Source: Nocardia terrae | GTDB lineage: Bacteria; Actinomycetota; Actinomycetes; Mycobacteriales; Mycobacteriaceae | Assembly: GCF_009760405.1 (NCBI RefSeq) | Contig: NZ_WRPP01000007.1 | Location: 310,001-374,000 of the forward strand | DNA: 64,000 bases | Direction: 5' to 3' | Part shown: piece after piece, positions 40,593 through 48,880 of the stretch | How positions within the stretch are numbered: position 1 is the stretch's first letter | Layout of the letters: the number at the start of each line of letters is the position of its first letter | The notes under the pieces: model-generated | Database searches by the model: none | Told to the model about the DNA's origin: nothing | Seen by the model: the letters and a program-made list of their open reading frames with translations, nothing else | Program-made: the position numbers and the translations under genes

Positions 40593-41036
40593 ATGAAGTT
40601 CCATGTGTCGCGGGCGGTTTCGCGCGCCGTTCCGGTCGCGCTGGTGGCGACCGTCGGCTTGCTGGTCACAGGCTGTGGATCCAGCTCCGGTAAGAGCAGC
40701 GGCGATGCCGCGCAGCCCGCGAAGACCACCACGGTGGCCGCCGCGAACGCCAAGGCCGTCGGCTGCAAGGACATCCTGGCCGCCGTCCCCGACGACCCGT
40801 TCAACGGCAACGAACACCCCTCCGCCGACCAGATCCGCACCGCCATGGGAACCCAGGACGCCACCCTGACCCCCATGGTCGACCAGGTCACCGACCCCAA
40901 GGTCAAATCCGCCCTGCGCGCCTATGTCCAGGTCCTGGACCAGATCAAGACCGCCCCCGACGACAACCTCGTCACCCTGTCGAGCGGTCCGCTGCAGACC
41001 ACCGCCAAGGCGCTGGACGCCGTCTGCCCGAGCTGA
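40593..41036 (+). CDS. Lipoprotein, unknown function
   Basis: The 147-residue protein has a lipoprotein signal with lipobox VTGC (Cys at residue 28) and a Ser/Gly-rich linker. The mature domain has paired Cys (VGCKDILAAVPDDPFNG and DAVCPS). Helical segments (HPSADQIRTAM, VKSALRAYVQVLDQI) dominate. I know no family. It is convergent with the histidine kinase gene, three bases apart. Confidence 0.7.
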   Translation: MKFHVSRAVSRAVPVALVATVGLLVTGCGSSSGKSSGDAAQPAKTTTVAAANAKAVGCKDILAAVPDDPFNGNEHPSADQIRTAMGTQDATLTPMVDQVTDPKVKSALRAYVQVLDQIKTAPDDNLVTLSSGPLQTTAKALDAVCPS

Positions 41037-41039
41037 GTT

Positions 41040-42389
41040 TCAGCGTGGCGTGACCGGCAGGCGGAGCACGAAGACGGCTCCGGACTCGCCGGGTCCGGGG
41101 GCGGCGCAGGTCAAGTCGCCGCCGTGGGCTCGGGCCAGGCCGCGGGCGATGGCCAGGCCCAGACCCGAGCCGTCGGGGCGGGTGTCGCGGGCGTGGTCCA
41201 GGCGGACGAGGCGGTCGAAGATACGGTCGCGGTCTTCGGGTGGGATGCCGGGACCGGTGTCGGCGACGAGGAGGTCGACGGCGTCGGGGAAGGCGTTCAG
41301 GCTCACCGTGATCCGGCCGTGGTCCTTCATGGCCTGGCAGGCGTTGGTGAGCAGGTTGGTGAGGATCTGGGTGACGCGCTCCGGGTCGGCGGAGACCGTC
41401 ACGGGGTCGCCTATGAGCTGGAACTCGGTGTGCGGGTGCAGCATTCGCATGCGCTCGAGATGAGTGGACGCGAGGGCATGGAGATCCACGGGCTCGCGGC
41501 GCAATTGGAGTCCGGCGTCGATGCGGGCCAGGTCGAGCAGGTCGTCGACCAGGCGGCCCGCGCGCTGGGTTTCGCGGACCAGCAGCAGCAGCATGCGCTG
41601 GCGGTCCTCGGGATCGGTGTCGGCGGGCTGGTGGAAGACGGCCTCGGCCAGCGAGCGGACACCGGTGATGGGGGTGCGCAGTTCGTGGGCGGCGTCGCCG
41701 ACGAAGACGCGGATCTGCTGTTCGGAGGCGCGGGCGCGGGCCTCGGCGGCGGCGGTGTCGCGGAGCGCGCCCTCGAGGGCATCCAGCATTTCGTCGAAAG
41801 CGGCTGCGGTGCGGCCTAATTCGGTATCGGTGCGGTCGGGCTCGAGGCGGCGTCCGAGATGGCCGTGCGCGATATCCCGGGCCAGGCGGGTCATGGTGTC
41901 CAGCGGGGCGAGGGCCCGGCGCACGAGCAGCCACAGGCCGACGACTATCACGGCGAGCGCAGCGGTCGTGGCCAGTATCAGCAGCAATCCCAGGCGCGAC
42001 TGCACGCGGGCCAGCAGCGGGGTATCGATCTGCAGCGTCAGCCGGGCATCGTCGAGGGTGCCCGGCCCGCTCAGCCGGACGAAGCGGGTCTTGGTGGTGC
42101 TGTCCTCGGCGAGGCGGTGGTCCAGGCTGCCGTAGGTGTGGCCGTCGGCGAGCACCAGCCGCGCCCGCACCGAATGCGTGTCGACCCGGGCCACCAGATC
42201 CTCCGGCGAAACCCCTTCCTGGGAAAGCTGTTTGGCCAGCTGCACCCGATCGGTCAGCACCGTGCTCTCGCTGCGGGTCACCACCACCCCGAACAGCGCG
42301 TGCACCAGCAGCGCGACCACCACCAGCGTGATCCCGGAAACCAGTGCGGCCGTGAGGGTCACCCGGCCGCGCAGCGACACCGTCTTCAC
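41040..42389 (-). CDS. OmpR-type sensor histidine kinase
   Basis: Two membrane helices (about residues 14-36 and 133-155) flank an external sensor of about 95 residues. A HAMP domain (RRALAPLDTMTRLARDI) follows, then the dimerisation helix with GDAAHELRTP, phospho-acceptor His235. The ATPase boxes follow: LTNLLTNACQA (N), DTGPGIPPEDRDRIF (G1, F) and DGSGLGLAIARGLA (G2). All catalytic residues are present. It overlaps its regulator gene by four bases. The signal is unknown; the neighbouring haem-binding gene suggests haem or iron, an inference. Confidence 0.92.
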   Translation of the reverse strand: MKTVSLRGRVTLTAALVSGITLVVVALLVHALFGVVVTRSESTVLTDRVQLAKQLSQEGVSPEDLVARVDTHSVRARLVLADGHTYGSLDHRLAEDSTTKTRFVRLSGPGTLDDARLTLQIDTPLLARVQSRLGLLLILATTAALAVIVVGLWLLVRRALAPLDTMTRLARDIAHGHLGRRLEPDRTDTELGRTAAAFDEMLDALEGALRDTAAAEARARASEQQIRVFVGDAAHELRTPITGVRSLAEAVFHQPADTDPEDRQRMLLLLVRETQRAGRLVDDLLDLARIDAGLQLRREPVDLHALASTHLERMRMLHPHTEFQLIGDPVTVSADPERVTQILTNLLTNACQAMKDHGRITVSLNAFPDAVDLLVADTGPGIPPEDRDRIFDRLVRLDHARDTRPDGSGLGLAIARGLARAHGGDLTCAAPGPGESGAVFVLRLPVTPR

Positions 42390-43057
42390 CGTGGCGCCCG
42401 CAGCGTGTACCCGAGCCCGCGCACCGTGTGCACCACCCGCTCCCCACGCTCCTCGAGCTTGCGGCGCAGCGCGCTCACGTGCACCTCGACCAGATTCGGG
42501 TCGTAGTCCTCGTATCCCCAGACGGCGGTGAGGATCTGGGTCTTGGTGACCACCCGGTCCCGCTGCGCCGCCAGGTACGCCAGCAGCTTGAACTCGGTCG
42601 CGGTGAGGGTGAGCTCGTGCCCGGCCCGGCGTGCGCCGCCCGCGTCCAGGTCCACCTCGACATCACCGATCACGATGCGGCTCTGCAGTTTTCCCATGCG
42701 CCGCAGCAGCGCCTCCACCCGCGCCACCAGTTCGGTGAGGTCGAAGGGTTTGACCACATAGTCGTCGGACCCGGCGCGCAGTCCGCGCACCCGGTCCTCG
42801 ATGCCGTCGCGGGCGGTGAGCATGACCACACCCGCCCCGCAGCGCGCCCGCACCGACTCCAGCAGCGCGAACCCGTCCCGGCCGGGAAGCATGACATCGA
42901 GGACCACGACGTCGGGCCGGAACTGGGCGAGGTCCTGTTCGAGGAGGCCGCCGTCCGCGCGCGCGAGCACCTCGTGCCCGGCGGCGGACAGCCCGGCTCC
43001 CACCGCGGCCCGGATGGCCTCGGCGTCTTCGATCACAAGAATGCGTCCCGGTTGCAC
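42386..43057 (-). CDS. OmpR-type response regulator
   Basis: The receiver has the acidic pair at residues 10-11 (VIEDAE), the phospho-acceptor Asp54 (VVLDVMLP), Thr in MLTARD and Lys in YVVKPFD. The winged-helix domain reads LTATEFKLLAYLAAQRDRVV, then VHVSALRRKLEERG and VRGLGYTLR. It is the partner of the kinase that overlaps its stop. An inverted repeat spans its start codon. Confidence 0.93.
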   Translation of the reverse strand: MQPGRILVIEDAEAIRAAVGAGLSAAGHEVLARADGGLLEQDLAQFRPDVVVLDVMLPGRDGFALLESVRARCGAGVVMLTARDGIEDRVRGLRAGSDDYVVKPFDLTELVARVEALLRRMGKLQSRIVIGDVEVDLDAGGARRAGHELTLTATEFKLLAYLAAQRDRVVTKTQILTAVWGYEDYDPNLVEVHVSALRRKLEERGERVVHTVRGLGYTLRAPR

Positions 43058-43106
43058 CCGGCAATCATGCGGTCCGTCCCTGTGAAACCGCTGCGAACCG
43101 GGACGC
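43043..43106 (-). promoter_or_regulatory. Inverted repeat spanning the response regulator start codon
   Basis: AACCGGGACGC (43096-43106) upstream is the complement of GCGTCCCGGTT (43043-43053) inside the first codons, 42 bases apart. In RNA the arms could pair around the start codon; as DNA it could be two operator half-sites. Confidence 0.4.
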
Positions 43107-43117
43107 CGCGACCGGCG

Positions 43118-43540
43118 CTAGTGCGGTACCGCGACGGCGGTGATGAATTCGGCCAGCTGCTTGTCGCTGAGGTTCTTGGCCAGGTCGGACTCGCAGATCA
43201 TGCCGACCAGCTGATTGTTCTTGCGCATATCGAGCACCGGCATGCGCTTGATCTGGTTCTGCTCCATGACGTCGAGGACGGTATTCATCTCGGTGTCCAC
43301 GTCCACCGACCAGCAGCGGCCCTGGGCCAGGTCACCGGCGCGGACCCGGCTGGGGTCGTGGCCCATGGCGACGCAGTGCACCACGATGTCGCGGTCGGTG
43401 AGCATGCCGATCAGTTTTTCGCCGTCGCAGATCGGCAGCGCGCCGACATCCATATTGCGCATGAGCTGGGCGGCGCGATCGAGGGTTTCATCGGCGGGGA
43501 TGCATTCCGCACTCCGGTGCATGATGTCGCGAGCCTTCAC
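43118..43540 (-). CDS. CBS-pair protein, Hrp1-like
   Basis: The GTG at 43540 follows AGGAGG. Two CBS domains fill the 140-residue protein (MHRSAECIPADETLDRAAQL, LPICDGEKLIGMLTDRDIVV; then MEQNQIKRMPVLD and LVGMICESDLAKNL). The order and length match hypoxic response protein 1 (Rv2626c), a DosR-regulated secreted/cytosolic protein of unknown biochemical role. No DosR box was recognised. It follows the osmolyte transporter operon by 50 bases with its own ribosome site. Confidence 0.82.
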   Translation of the reverse strand: MKARDIMHRSAECIPADETLDRAAQLMRNMDVGALPICDGEKLIGMLTDRDIVVHCVAMGHDPSRVRAGDLAQGRCWSVDVDTEMNTVLDVMEQNQIKRMPVLDMRKNNQLVGMICESDLAKNLSDKQLAEFITAVAVPH

Positions 43541-43590
43541 TGCGAGCCTCCTGTCTCGGATGGGTGTGCCACGAGACATCGTGACCCCGA

Positions 43591-44301
43591 TCACACCGGA
43601 AGGTCAATGCGTGCGTTTCGAACCCGCCCCGTGACCCGGCGCAGCCGGCCGGTGCCGGGCACGCTCAGCCACACCGCGAAGGCCAGCAGCCCGTCCAGAG
43701 CCAGCGCCAGCGCGGCCACCAGGATCGCGCCGACCAGCACCTTGTCGTAGCGGTAGAGGCTGATCCCGTCGAAGATGTAGCGACCCAGCCCGCCCAGATT
43801 CACGTAGGCGGCAATGGTCGCGGTCGCCACCACCTGCAGGGTGGCCGCGCGTAGCCCGCTCAACAGCACCGGCAGCGAGTTGGGCAGCTCCACCTGGAAC
43901 AGCACCCGGGGCTCGCTCATGCCCATGGCCCGCGACGCGTCCACCACGGTCGGGTCCACATTCGCGATGCCCGCGTAGGCGCCCGCCAGCAGCGGCGGCA
44001 TCCCGACGGTCAGCAGGGCCAGCAGCGGTGGTGTCAGGCCCAGGCCGAGCAGCAGCACCACGAAGGTGAGCACACCCAGGGTCGGCAGCGCGCGCATGGA
44101 GTTGGCGAAGCCCACGATGAGCGCCGAACCGCGCCGGGTGTGACCGATCAACAGTCCGATCGGCACCGCGATCACCGCCGAGAACCCCACGGCCAGCAGG
44201 CTGTAGTAGAGATGCTCGAGCAGCCGCCGCCCGATTCCGGTGGGGCCGGACCAATTCGAGCCGTCGGTGAGGAAGTGCCAGGCGTCGAGGAAAAGGCTCA
44301 T
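43591..44301 (-). CDS. OpuC-type osmolyte ABC transporter permease, second subunit
   Basis: The 236-residue protein has about five membrane helices and the permease-ATPase contact loop VVDASRAMGMSEPRVLFQVE, then LPNSLPVLLSGLRAATLQVV. These are typical of the OpuBB/OpuBD family for glycine betaine, carnitine or choline import. The ATG at 44301 overlaps the stop of the first permease by four bases; the longer frame upstream is a shadow. Confidence 0.88.
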   Translation of the reverse strand: MSLFLDAWHFLTDGSNWSGPTGIGRRLLEHLYYSLLAVGFSAVIAVPIGLLIGHTRRGSALIVGFANSMRALPTLGVLTFVVLLLGLGLTPPLLALLTVGMPPLLAGAYAGIANVDPTVVDASRAMGMSEPRVLFQVELPNSLPVLLSGLRAATLQVVATATIAAYVNLGGLGRYIFDGISLYRYDKVLVGAILVAALALALDGLLAFAVWLSVPGTGRLRRVTGRVRNARIDLPV

Positions 44302-44939
44302 GCCGCACGCCCTTTCAGCCAGGGCGTCGCGAATCTGCCCAGCACGTACAGCAATCGGTCCACGACCAGGGCCAGTACCAGCACCACGATGATGCCCGCG
44401 ATGATCTCGTCCGGATAGTCGCGCTGATACCCCTGCGTGAACAGCTTGCCCAGGCCGCCGACCCCGATCAGCGCGCCCACGGTCACCATCGAGATATTGG
44501 TGACCGCCACGACGCGCAGGTTGGCGACGAAAACCGGCAGGGCGAGCGGAAAGTCGACGGTCAGCACCCGGCGCAACCGGGTGTAGCCGATGGCGTCGGC
44601 GGCGTCGAGAGTGTCGGCGGGCACCGAATCCAGCGCGGTCGGTACGGCCGTGACCAGCAGCGCCACCGAGTAGATGGTCAGGGCGATCACCACATTCAGC
44701 GGATCGATGACCCCGATGTTCAGCAGCGGCGGCAGGATCACGAACAGCGCCAGCGACGGAATCGTGTAGGCGACGCTGGCGGCAATCGTGGTCGCCCGCC
44801 GCAGCCCGCGCGCCCGATGCACCAGCGCTCCCACCGGCACCGCGATGACGAGCCCGAGCAGCAGCGGCACCAGCGCCAGATACAGATGGGTGCGCGCGTA
44901 CCCGGCGATCTCGTCGAAATTGTCGAGGAGATACCTCAC
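44298..44939 (-). CDS. OpuC-type osmolyte ABC transporter permease, first subunit
   Basis: The GTG at 44939 overlaps the ATPase stop (GTGA). The 213-residue protein has about five helices and the contact loop TLDAADAIGYTRLRRVLTVD, then FPLALPVFVANLRVVAV. It pairs with the second permease to make the channel. Family knowledge gives quaternary amine osmolytes as substrates. Confidence 0.88.
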   Translation of the reverse strand: MRYLLDNFDEIAGYARTHLYLALVPLLLGLVIAVPVGALVHRARGLRRATTIAASVAYTIPSLALFVILPPLLNIGVIDPLNVVIALTIYSVALLVTAVPTALDSVPADTLDAADAIGYTRLRRVLTVDFPLALPVFVANLRVVAVTNISMVTVGALIGVGGLGKLFTQGYQRDYPDEIIAGIIVVLVLALVVDRLLYVLGRFATPWLKGRAA

Positions 44940-46081
44940 TTCGACTCCTCGAAGAAGACCCGGTTGCGTTCGGCGTCCTCGTCGGTGCGCTGGCGGTGCA
45001 GTTGTTCGAGGACGTCCCGGGCATAGATGGCGCCCAGGACCGCGCCCGAGGTATCCACGGCCACACCGATTTCCGAGGGCGAGGAGATGGCGGCGTCGAG
45101 AGCCTGGCGCAGGTCGCCGTCCAGCGGGAACAGCGAGCCGCCCGCGGCCACGCTGTCGGCGAGCGGATGCCCGGCGCGGACGCCCTCCACACCGGTGGTG
45201 TCGATCCAGCCCATGGGCTTCTTCGCCTCGTCGACCACGAGCCGCCATTCGCCCTTCTCGAGGCGGATGCGGGGCACCTCCTCCGGGGTGACCGTCGAAA
45301 GCTCGTGCAGCGGAACGGCGTCGGCGGGGCGGAAGGACAGCTCCCGGTAGCCGCGGTCGCGGCCGACGAATCCGGCCACGAAATCGGTGGCGGGCTGGGC
45401 GAGTACGGTCTGCGGTACGTCGTACTGCTGCAGGTAGCCGCCGGGGCCGAAGACGGCGATGTGGTCACCGAGCTTGATGGCCTCGTCGATGTCGTGGGTG
45501 ACGAAGACGATGGTCTTGTGCAGTTCGGCCTGCAGACGCAGCATCTCGGCCTGCAGTTCGGTGCGCACCACCGGGTCGACGGCGCTGAAGGGTTCGTCCA
45601 TGAGCAGGATCGGCGGGTCCGCGGCCAGCGCTCGGGCGACACCGACGCGCTGCTGCTGGCCACCCGAGAGTTGCGCCGGATAGCGTTGCGCCAGACCACG
45701 ATCCAGCCCGACGCGGTCCATGACCTCCAGGGCCGCCAGCCGGGCCGCGCGGCGGGACTGCCCGAGCAGCACCGGCACGGTGGCCACATTGTCGACCACG
45801 GTGCGGTGCGGCAGCAGACCCGCGTTCTGGATCACATAGCCGATCCGAAGGCGCAGTTTGACCTTGTCGGCCCGCGAAATATCCTGCCCGTCAACGACGA
45901 TCGAGCCCGCGGTCGGGCTGATCATGCGGTTGATCATGCGCATGGAGGTGGTCTTGCCGCAGCCGGACGGCCCGACGAACACGGTGAACGACCCGGATTC
46001 GATGCGCAGATCGAGGTGGTGGACGGCGGTGGTGCCGTCCGGGTACGTCTTGCTGACGGCATTGAATTCGATGTCGGACAC
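44936..46081 (-). CDS. OpuC-type osmolyte ABC transporter ATPase with CBS tail
   Basis: The GTG at 46081 follows GGAGGGG. Walker A GPSGCGKTTSMRMINR (near residue 37), signature LSGGQQQRVGVARAL, Walker B ILLMDEPFSAVDP and FVTHDIDEAI are all present, with the MRMINR variant typical of glycine-betaine ATPases. The C-terminal 120 residues are a CBS-like pair (GWIDTTGVEGVRAGHPLADS, then GAVLGAIYARDVLEQL), which in OpuA-type systems senses ionic strength. Length 381. Confidence 0.9.
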   Translation of the reverse strand: MSDIEFNAVSKTYPDGTTAVHHLDLRIESGSFTVFVGPSGCGKTTSMRMINRMISPTAGSIVVDGQDISRADKVKLRLRIGYVIQNAGLLPHRTVVDNVATVPVLLGQSRRAARLAALEVMDRVGLDRGLAQRYPAQLSGGQQQRVGVARALAADPPILLMDEPFSAVDPVVRTELQAEMLRLQAELHKTIVFVTHDIDEAIKLGDHIAVFGPGGYLQQYDVPQTVLAQPATDFVAGFVGRDRGYRELSFRPADAVPLHELSTVTPEEVPRIRLEKGEWRLVVDEAKKPMGWIDTTGVEGVRAGHPLADSVAAGGSLFPLDGDLRQALDAAISSPSEIGVAVDTSGAVLGAIYARDVLEQLHRQRTDEDAERNRVFFEESK

Positions 46082-46095
46082 CGTGTTCCCCTCCC

Positions 46096-47085
46096 TTACG
46101 AGACCGGCTTGTCGAGCCCCTGCGCGCTGACCCACTGCTTGGCGGCCGCGGCGGGCTCGGTCTTGCTGGCGCCGGACACCGCGGTGTTCAGCGAGATCAG
46201 TTCGGCCGTGCTCAGTTTCGCGGAGACCGCGTCGAGCACCTTGGTCAGCTTGTCGCTCTTCTTGGCGGCGTTGTAGAGCGGCACCACGTTCTGCGGCGGG
46301 AAGTTGTGCTTGGGATCGGTCAGCACCACCAGGTTGTTGGCGGTGATGGCCGGGGAGGTGGTGAAGATGTCGGCGGCGGTGACCTGGCCGTCGACCAACG
46401 CCTTCACGGTGGCGGGGCCGCCGCCGTCCGCGATCGGCACGAAGTTGGCCGAGGAGATGTCCAGGCCGTAGTTCTTCTTCAGACCGGGCAGGCCGCCCGG
46501 ACGCTCGGAGAACTCCGCGGGCGCGGCCAGTTTCACCTCCGCCGAGTGCGAGGCCAGATCGGCGATGGACTTCAGATTCCACTTGTCGGCGGTGGCCTTG
46601 GTGACCACGACCGCGTCGGAGTCCTCACCGGGCGCGGGGGTGCCGATGGCGAGCTTGTCGCCCAGCGCCTTGGTCAGCGCGGCGTTCACCTCGTCGGGCG
46701 AGGTGGCGGTGCTCGACTTGTCCAGGTACTGCAGCAGATTGCCGGTGTAATCGGGGATGAGGCCGATGGAGCAGTCCTTCAGCGCGGGCACGTACGCTTC
46801 GCGGCTGCCGATATTGAGCTTGGTGTCGATGCTGAAACCATTGGCGCGCAGGGCTTCCGCGTAGACATCGGCGACGGTCTCGGACTCCGGGAAGTTGGCC
46901 GAGCCGACGGTGATCTTGTTGGTGTCGCCGCCGCAGTCGCCCCCGCCGCCGAGCGGGTTGGACTTGCTGCCGCCACAGGCGGACAACGCCATGGCCGCGG
47001 CCAGCGCCACCGAGGCGGCGAGAATCCTGAATACGGTCCGGGCGGTGCGCCTGCCGTCGGCGCGCGTGGTGATGAGCGAGTGCAC
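46096..47085 (-). CDS. OpuC-type osmolyte-binding lipoprotein
   Basis: The GTG at 47085 follows GGAAGGA. A lipoprotein signal ends in LSAC (lipidated Cys at residue 37). The mature part begins KITVGSANFPESETVADVYA, the standard start of OpuAC/ProX-type glycine betaine/choline-binding proteins, and has IGLIPDYTGNLLQYL and AADIFTTSPAI. It is first in the four-gene operon, 14 bases before the ATPase start. A related protein is encoded divergently at 47294-48256. Confidence 0.9.
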   Translation of the reverse strand: MHSLITTRADGRRTARTVFRILAASVALAAAMALSACGGSKSNPLGGGGDCGGDTNKITVGSANFPESETVADVYAEALRANGFSIDTKLNIGSREAYVPALKDCSIGLIPDYTGNLLQYLDKSSTATSPDEVNAALTKALGDKLAIGTPAPGEDSDAVVVTKATADKWNLKSIADLASHSAEVKLAAPAEFSERPGGLPGLKKNYGLDISSANFVPIADGGGPATVKALVDGQVTAADIFTTSPAITANNLVVLTDPKHNFPPQNVVPLYNAAKKSDKLTKVLDAVSAKLSTAELISLNTAVSGASKTEPAAAAKQWVSAQGLDKPVS

Positions 47086-47293
47086 TGTCGTCCTTCCGAG
47101 CGGGGTGCCTGCGGCGGGCGGGGCGAAAGGAACCACCCCGAAACAGACCTAACTGTCCATATTGCCCGCTCTGTTCCGCGAACGTTGCCTACCTCGGGTC
47201 GGTTTCGCGATCTGGCGGATGCGGCCGAGCCATCTTCGCGGCTGTTTCCACCCTGCGGAAGCACTGGGATCAGGCTGCGGCAGACTGTTGCGG

Positions 47294-48256
47294 GTGTCCG
47301 CCGGAACAGCCTCCCTCGTGCGCCGCCTCTCGCGTCCACTGCTGGTCGTCGTGGTCGCGGCGGTCGCCGTCGCCTGCGGCGGCCATGACTCCGGGCCGGT
47401 ATTGACCGTCGGCGCGGGGGATTCGGCCGAGTCCATGATGATCGCCGAGATCTACGCGGGCGCACTGGCGCGGACCGGGCTGCACACGCAGACCAAGACG
47501 CGAATGGGGGACCGCAAGGATCTGCTCGCCGGGCTCGACTCGGACACCATCGCGTTGTACGGCGATGTCAGCGGGGATCTGCTTAGCGCCCTGGACCCGA
47601 CCGCGACCGTCACCAAGCCGGAGACGACCACCGGCGCCGACGGCGGCGCGGTCGACGGCGTCAATGCGGCGCTGTCCAAGGCGCTTCCGGAAGGCGTGAT
47701 CGACTCCGATCCGGCCGACGGCACCGATCTGCGGCAGACGGTGGTCGCGGCGGCGACCCGGCCCGCGGACTTCCCCTCGTCGCTGAAGGAGCTGGGACCG
47801 CGGTGCGGTGACCTCACCATCGGCATCACCACCGGCCCGCCACTGGACGCACTGCGCGCGCCGCTCGATCCCCTGCGCGACGTACTGAATCCCCTGCGCA
47901 GCGTGTACCACTGCGAATTCGCGCACGCGCTGACCTTCACGACGGACGCCACGCTGCGAAAGGCGCTCTCCGACGGGGAGATCCAGCTCGCGGTGCTGGC
48001 CGGACCGCCGTCGTTCCTGCCGGACGGCGGCGCGGACCTGGCCGCGCTCGCCGATCCCGACTACGCCTTCCGCGCCGCCAGCGTGCTGCCGGTCATGCGC
48101 AAGGCCGCCCTCACCGACCAGCAGATCCGCAAACTCAATTACGTGGCGGGCGAACTCACCACCACCGATCTGGCCGACATGATCCACCAGGTGCGTGATC
48201 AGGGCGCGATCCCCGCATCGGTGGCCCGGGTCTGGCTCGACGCGCACGCGCTGTGA
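47294..48256 (+). CDS. Second osmolyte-binding-type lipoprotein, diverged
   Basis: A lipoprotein-like signal (RPLLVVVVAAVAVACGG) precedes LTVGAGDSAESMMIAEIYAG, which lines up with the start of the OpuC binding protein next door (VGSANFPESETVADVYAEAL). LAGLDSDTIALYGDVSGDLL replaces its IGLIPDYTGNLLQYL. So the aromatic cage segment is changed ('PDYTG' to 'YGDVSG'), hinting at a different ligand or none. I chose the GTG at 47294; a TTG six bases earlier is possible. It is 320 residues and divergent from the transporter operon. Confidence 0.75.
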   Translation: MSAGTASLVRRLSRPLLVVVVAAVAVACGGHDSGPVLTVGAGDSAESMMIAEIYAGALARTGLHTQTKTRMGDRKDLLAGLDSDTIALYGDVSGDLLSALDPTATVTKPETTTGADGGAVDGVNAALSKALPEGVIDSDPADGTDLRQTVVAAATRPADFPSSLKELGPRCGDLTIGITTGPPLDALRAPLDPLRDVLNPLRSVYHCEFAHALTFTTDATLRKALSDGEIQLAVLAGPPSFLPDGGADLAALADPDYAFRAASVLPVMRKAALTDQQIRKLNYVAGELTTTDLADMIHQVRDQGAIPASVARVWLDAHAL

Positions 48257-48262
48257 ATCGAT

Positions 48263-48309
48263 GTCCCGGCGTTGTGCGCCGGTGACCGATCCCGGTCCGG
48301 CGCCGGGAC
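48263..48309 (+). terminator. Possible terminator hairpin
   Basis: GTCCCGGCG (48263-48271) pairs perfectly with CGCCGGGAC (48301-48309), with a GC-rich 29-base interior that can pair further. It lies seven bases after the stop of the binding-protein gene. Confidence 0.5.
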
Positions 48310-48366
48310 GGGACGAGTAGTCTGATTTGTCGTTCATGCCGTTCCGTCGCCCTAGGAGGCCGAGGC

Positions 48367-48879
48367 ATGTCGAATCGGATTCCGGTACTCGAATCCCTTG
48401 CGCTGTGCGCGCTTACGGCGGCCGTGCTCGCCGCCTGCGGAGTCTCGGCCAAGGAACCCACCACCACGCACGTCAGCGCCACCACCGCCGGCGGCTCGGA
48501 TACCGCGCTCACCCAGGCGGTCACCGACGTCTATCAGAAGTTCTTCGACGGGAGCACGTCGGCCGATCAGAAGATCGCGGTGCTGGAGAACGGGCAGGCT
48601 TTCGCCGATACCATTCGGGGACAAGCGGATTCGCCGCTGGCCAAGGGCACCAAGGCCGACGTGTCGAGCGTGAAGCCCGCCGACGCCGATCACGCCGACG
48701 TGGTGTTCACGGTGTCGCTGAACGGCACCCCGGCACTCGTCGATCAGCAGGGCAGCGCGGTGCGCGTCACCGGCGCGTGGAAGGTCGCGGCGGCCACCTT
48801 CTGCGCGCTGCTCTCGCTCGAGACGCAGGGTAAACCGCCCGCGCCCTGTGCGGCCGGGTCGGTCACGCCGACCAGCTGA
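48367..48879 (+). CDS. Lipoprotein, low-molecular-weight antigen Mtb12-like
   Basis: A strong AGGAGG site precedes the ATG. The lipobox is LAAC (Cys at residue 24). The mature domain has VTDVYQKFFDGSTSADQKIA, ENGQAFADTI and VTGAWKVAAATFCALLSLE, the arrangement of the mycobacterial Mtb12/Cfp2 family (a nuclear-transport-factor-2-like fold). Role unknown. It ends one base before the exporter gene, so the two are probably co-expressed. Confidence 0.75.
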   Translation: MSNRIPVLESLALCALTAAVLAACGVSAKEPTTTHVSATTAGGSDTALTQAVTDVYQKFFDGSTSADQKIAVLENGQAFADTIRGQADSPLAKGTKADVSSVKPADADHADVVFTVSLNGTPALVDQQGSAVRVTGAWKVAAATFCALLSLETQGKPPAPCAAGSVTPTS

Positions 48880-48880
48880 C

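Noticed and set aside
44942..45789. Upstream part of the long frame that ends in the second OpuC permease
   Set aside because: Ser/Arg/Pro-rich shadow of the ATPase gene; the permease starts at the ATG at 44301.
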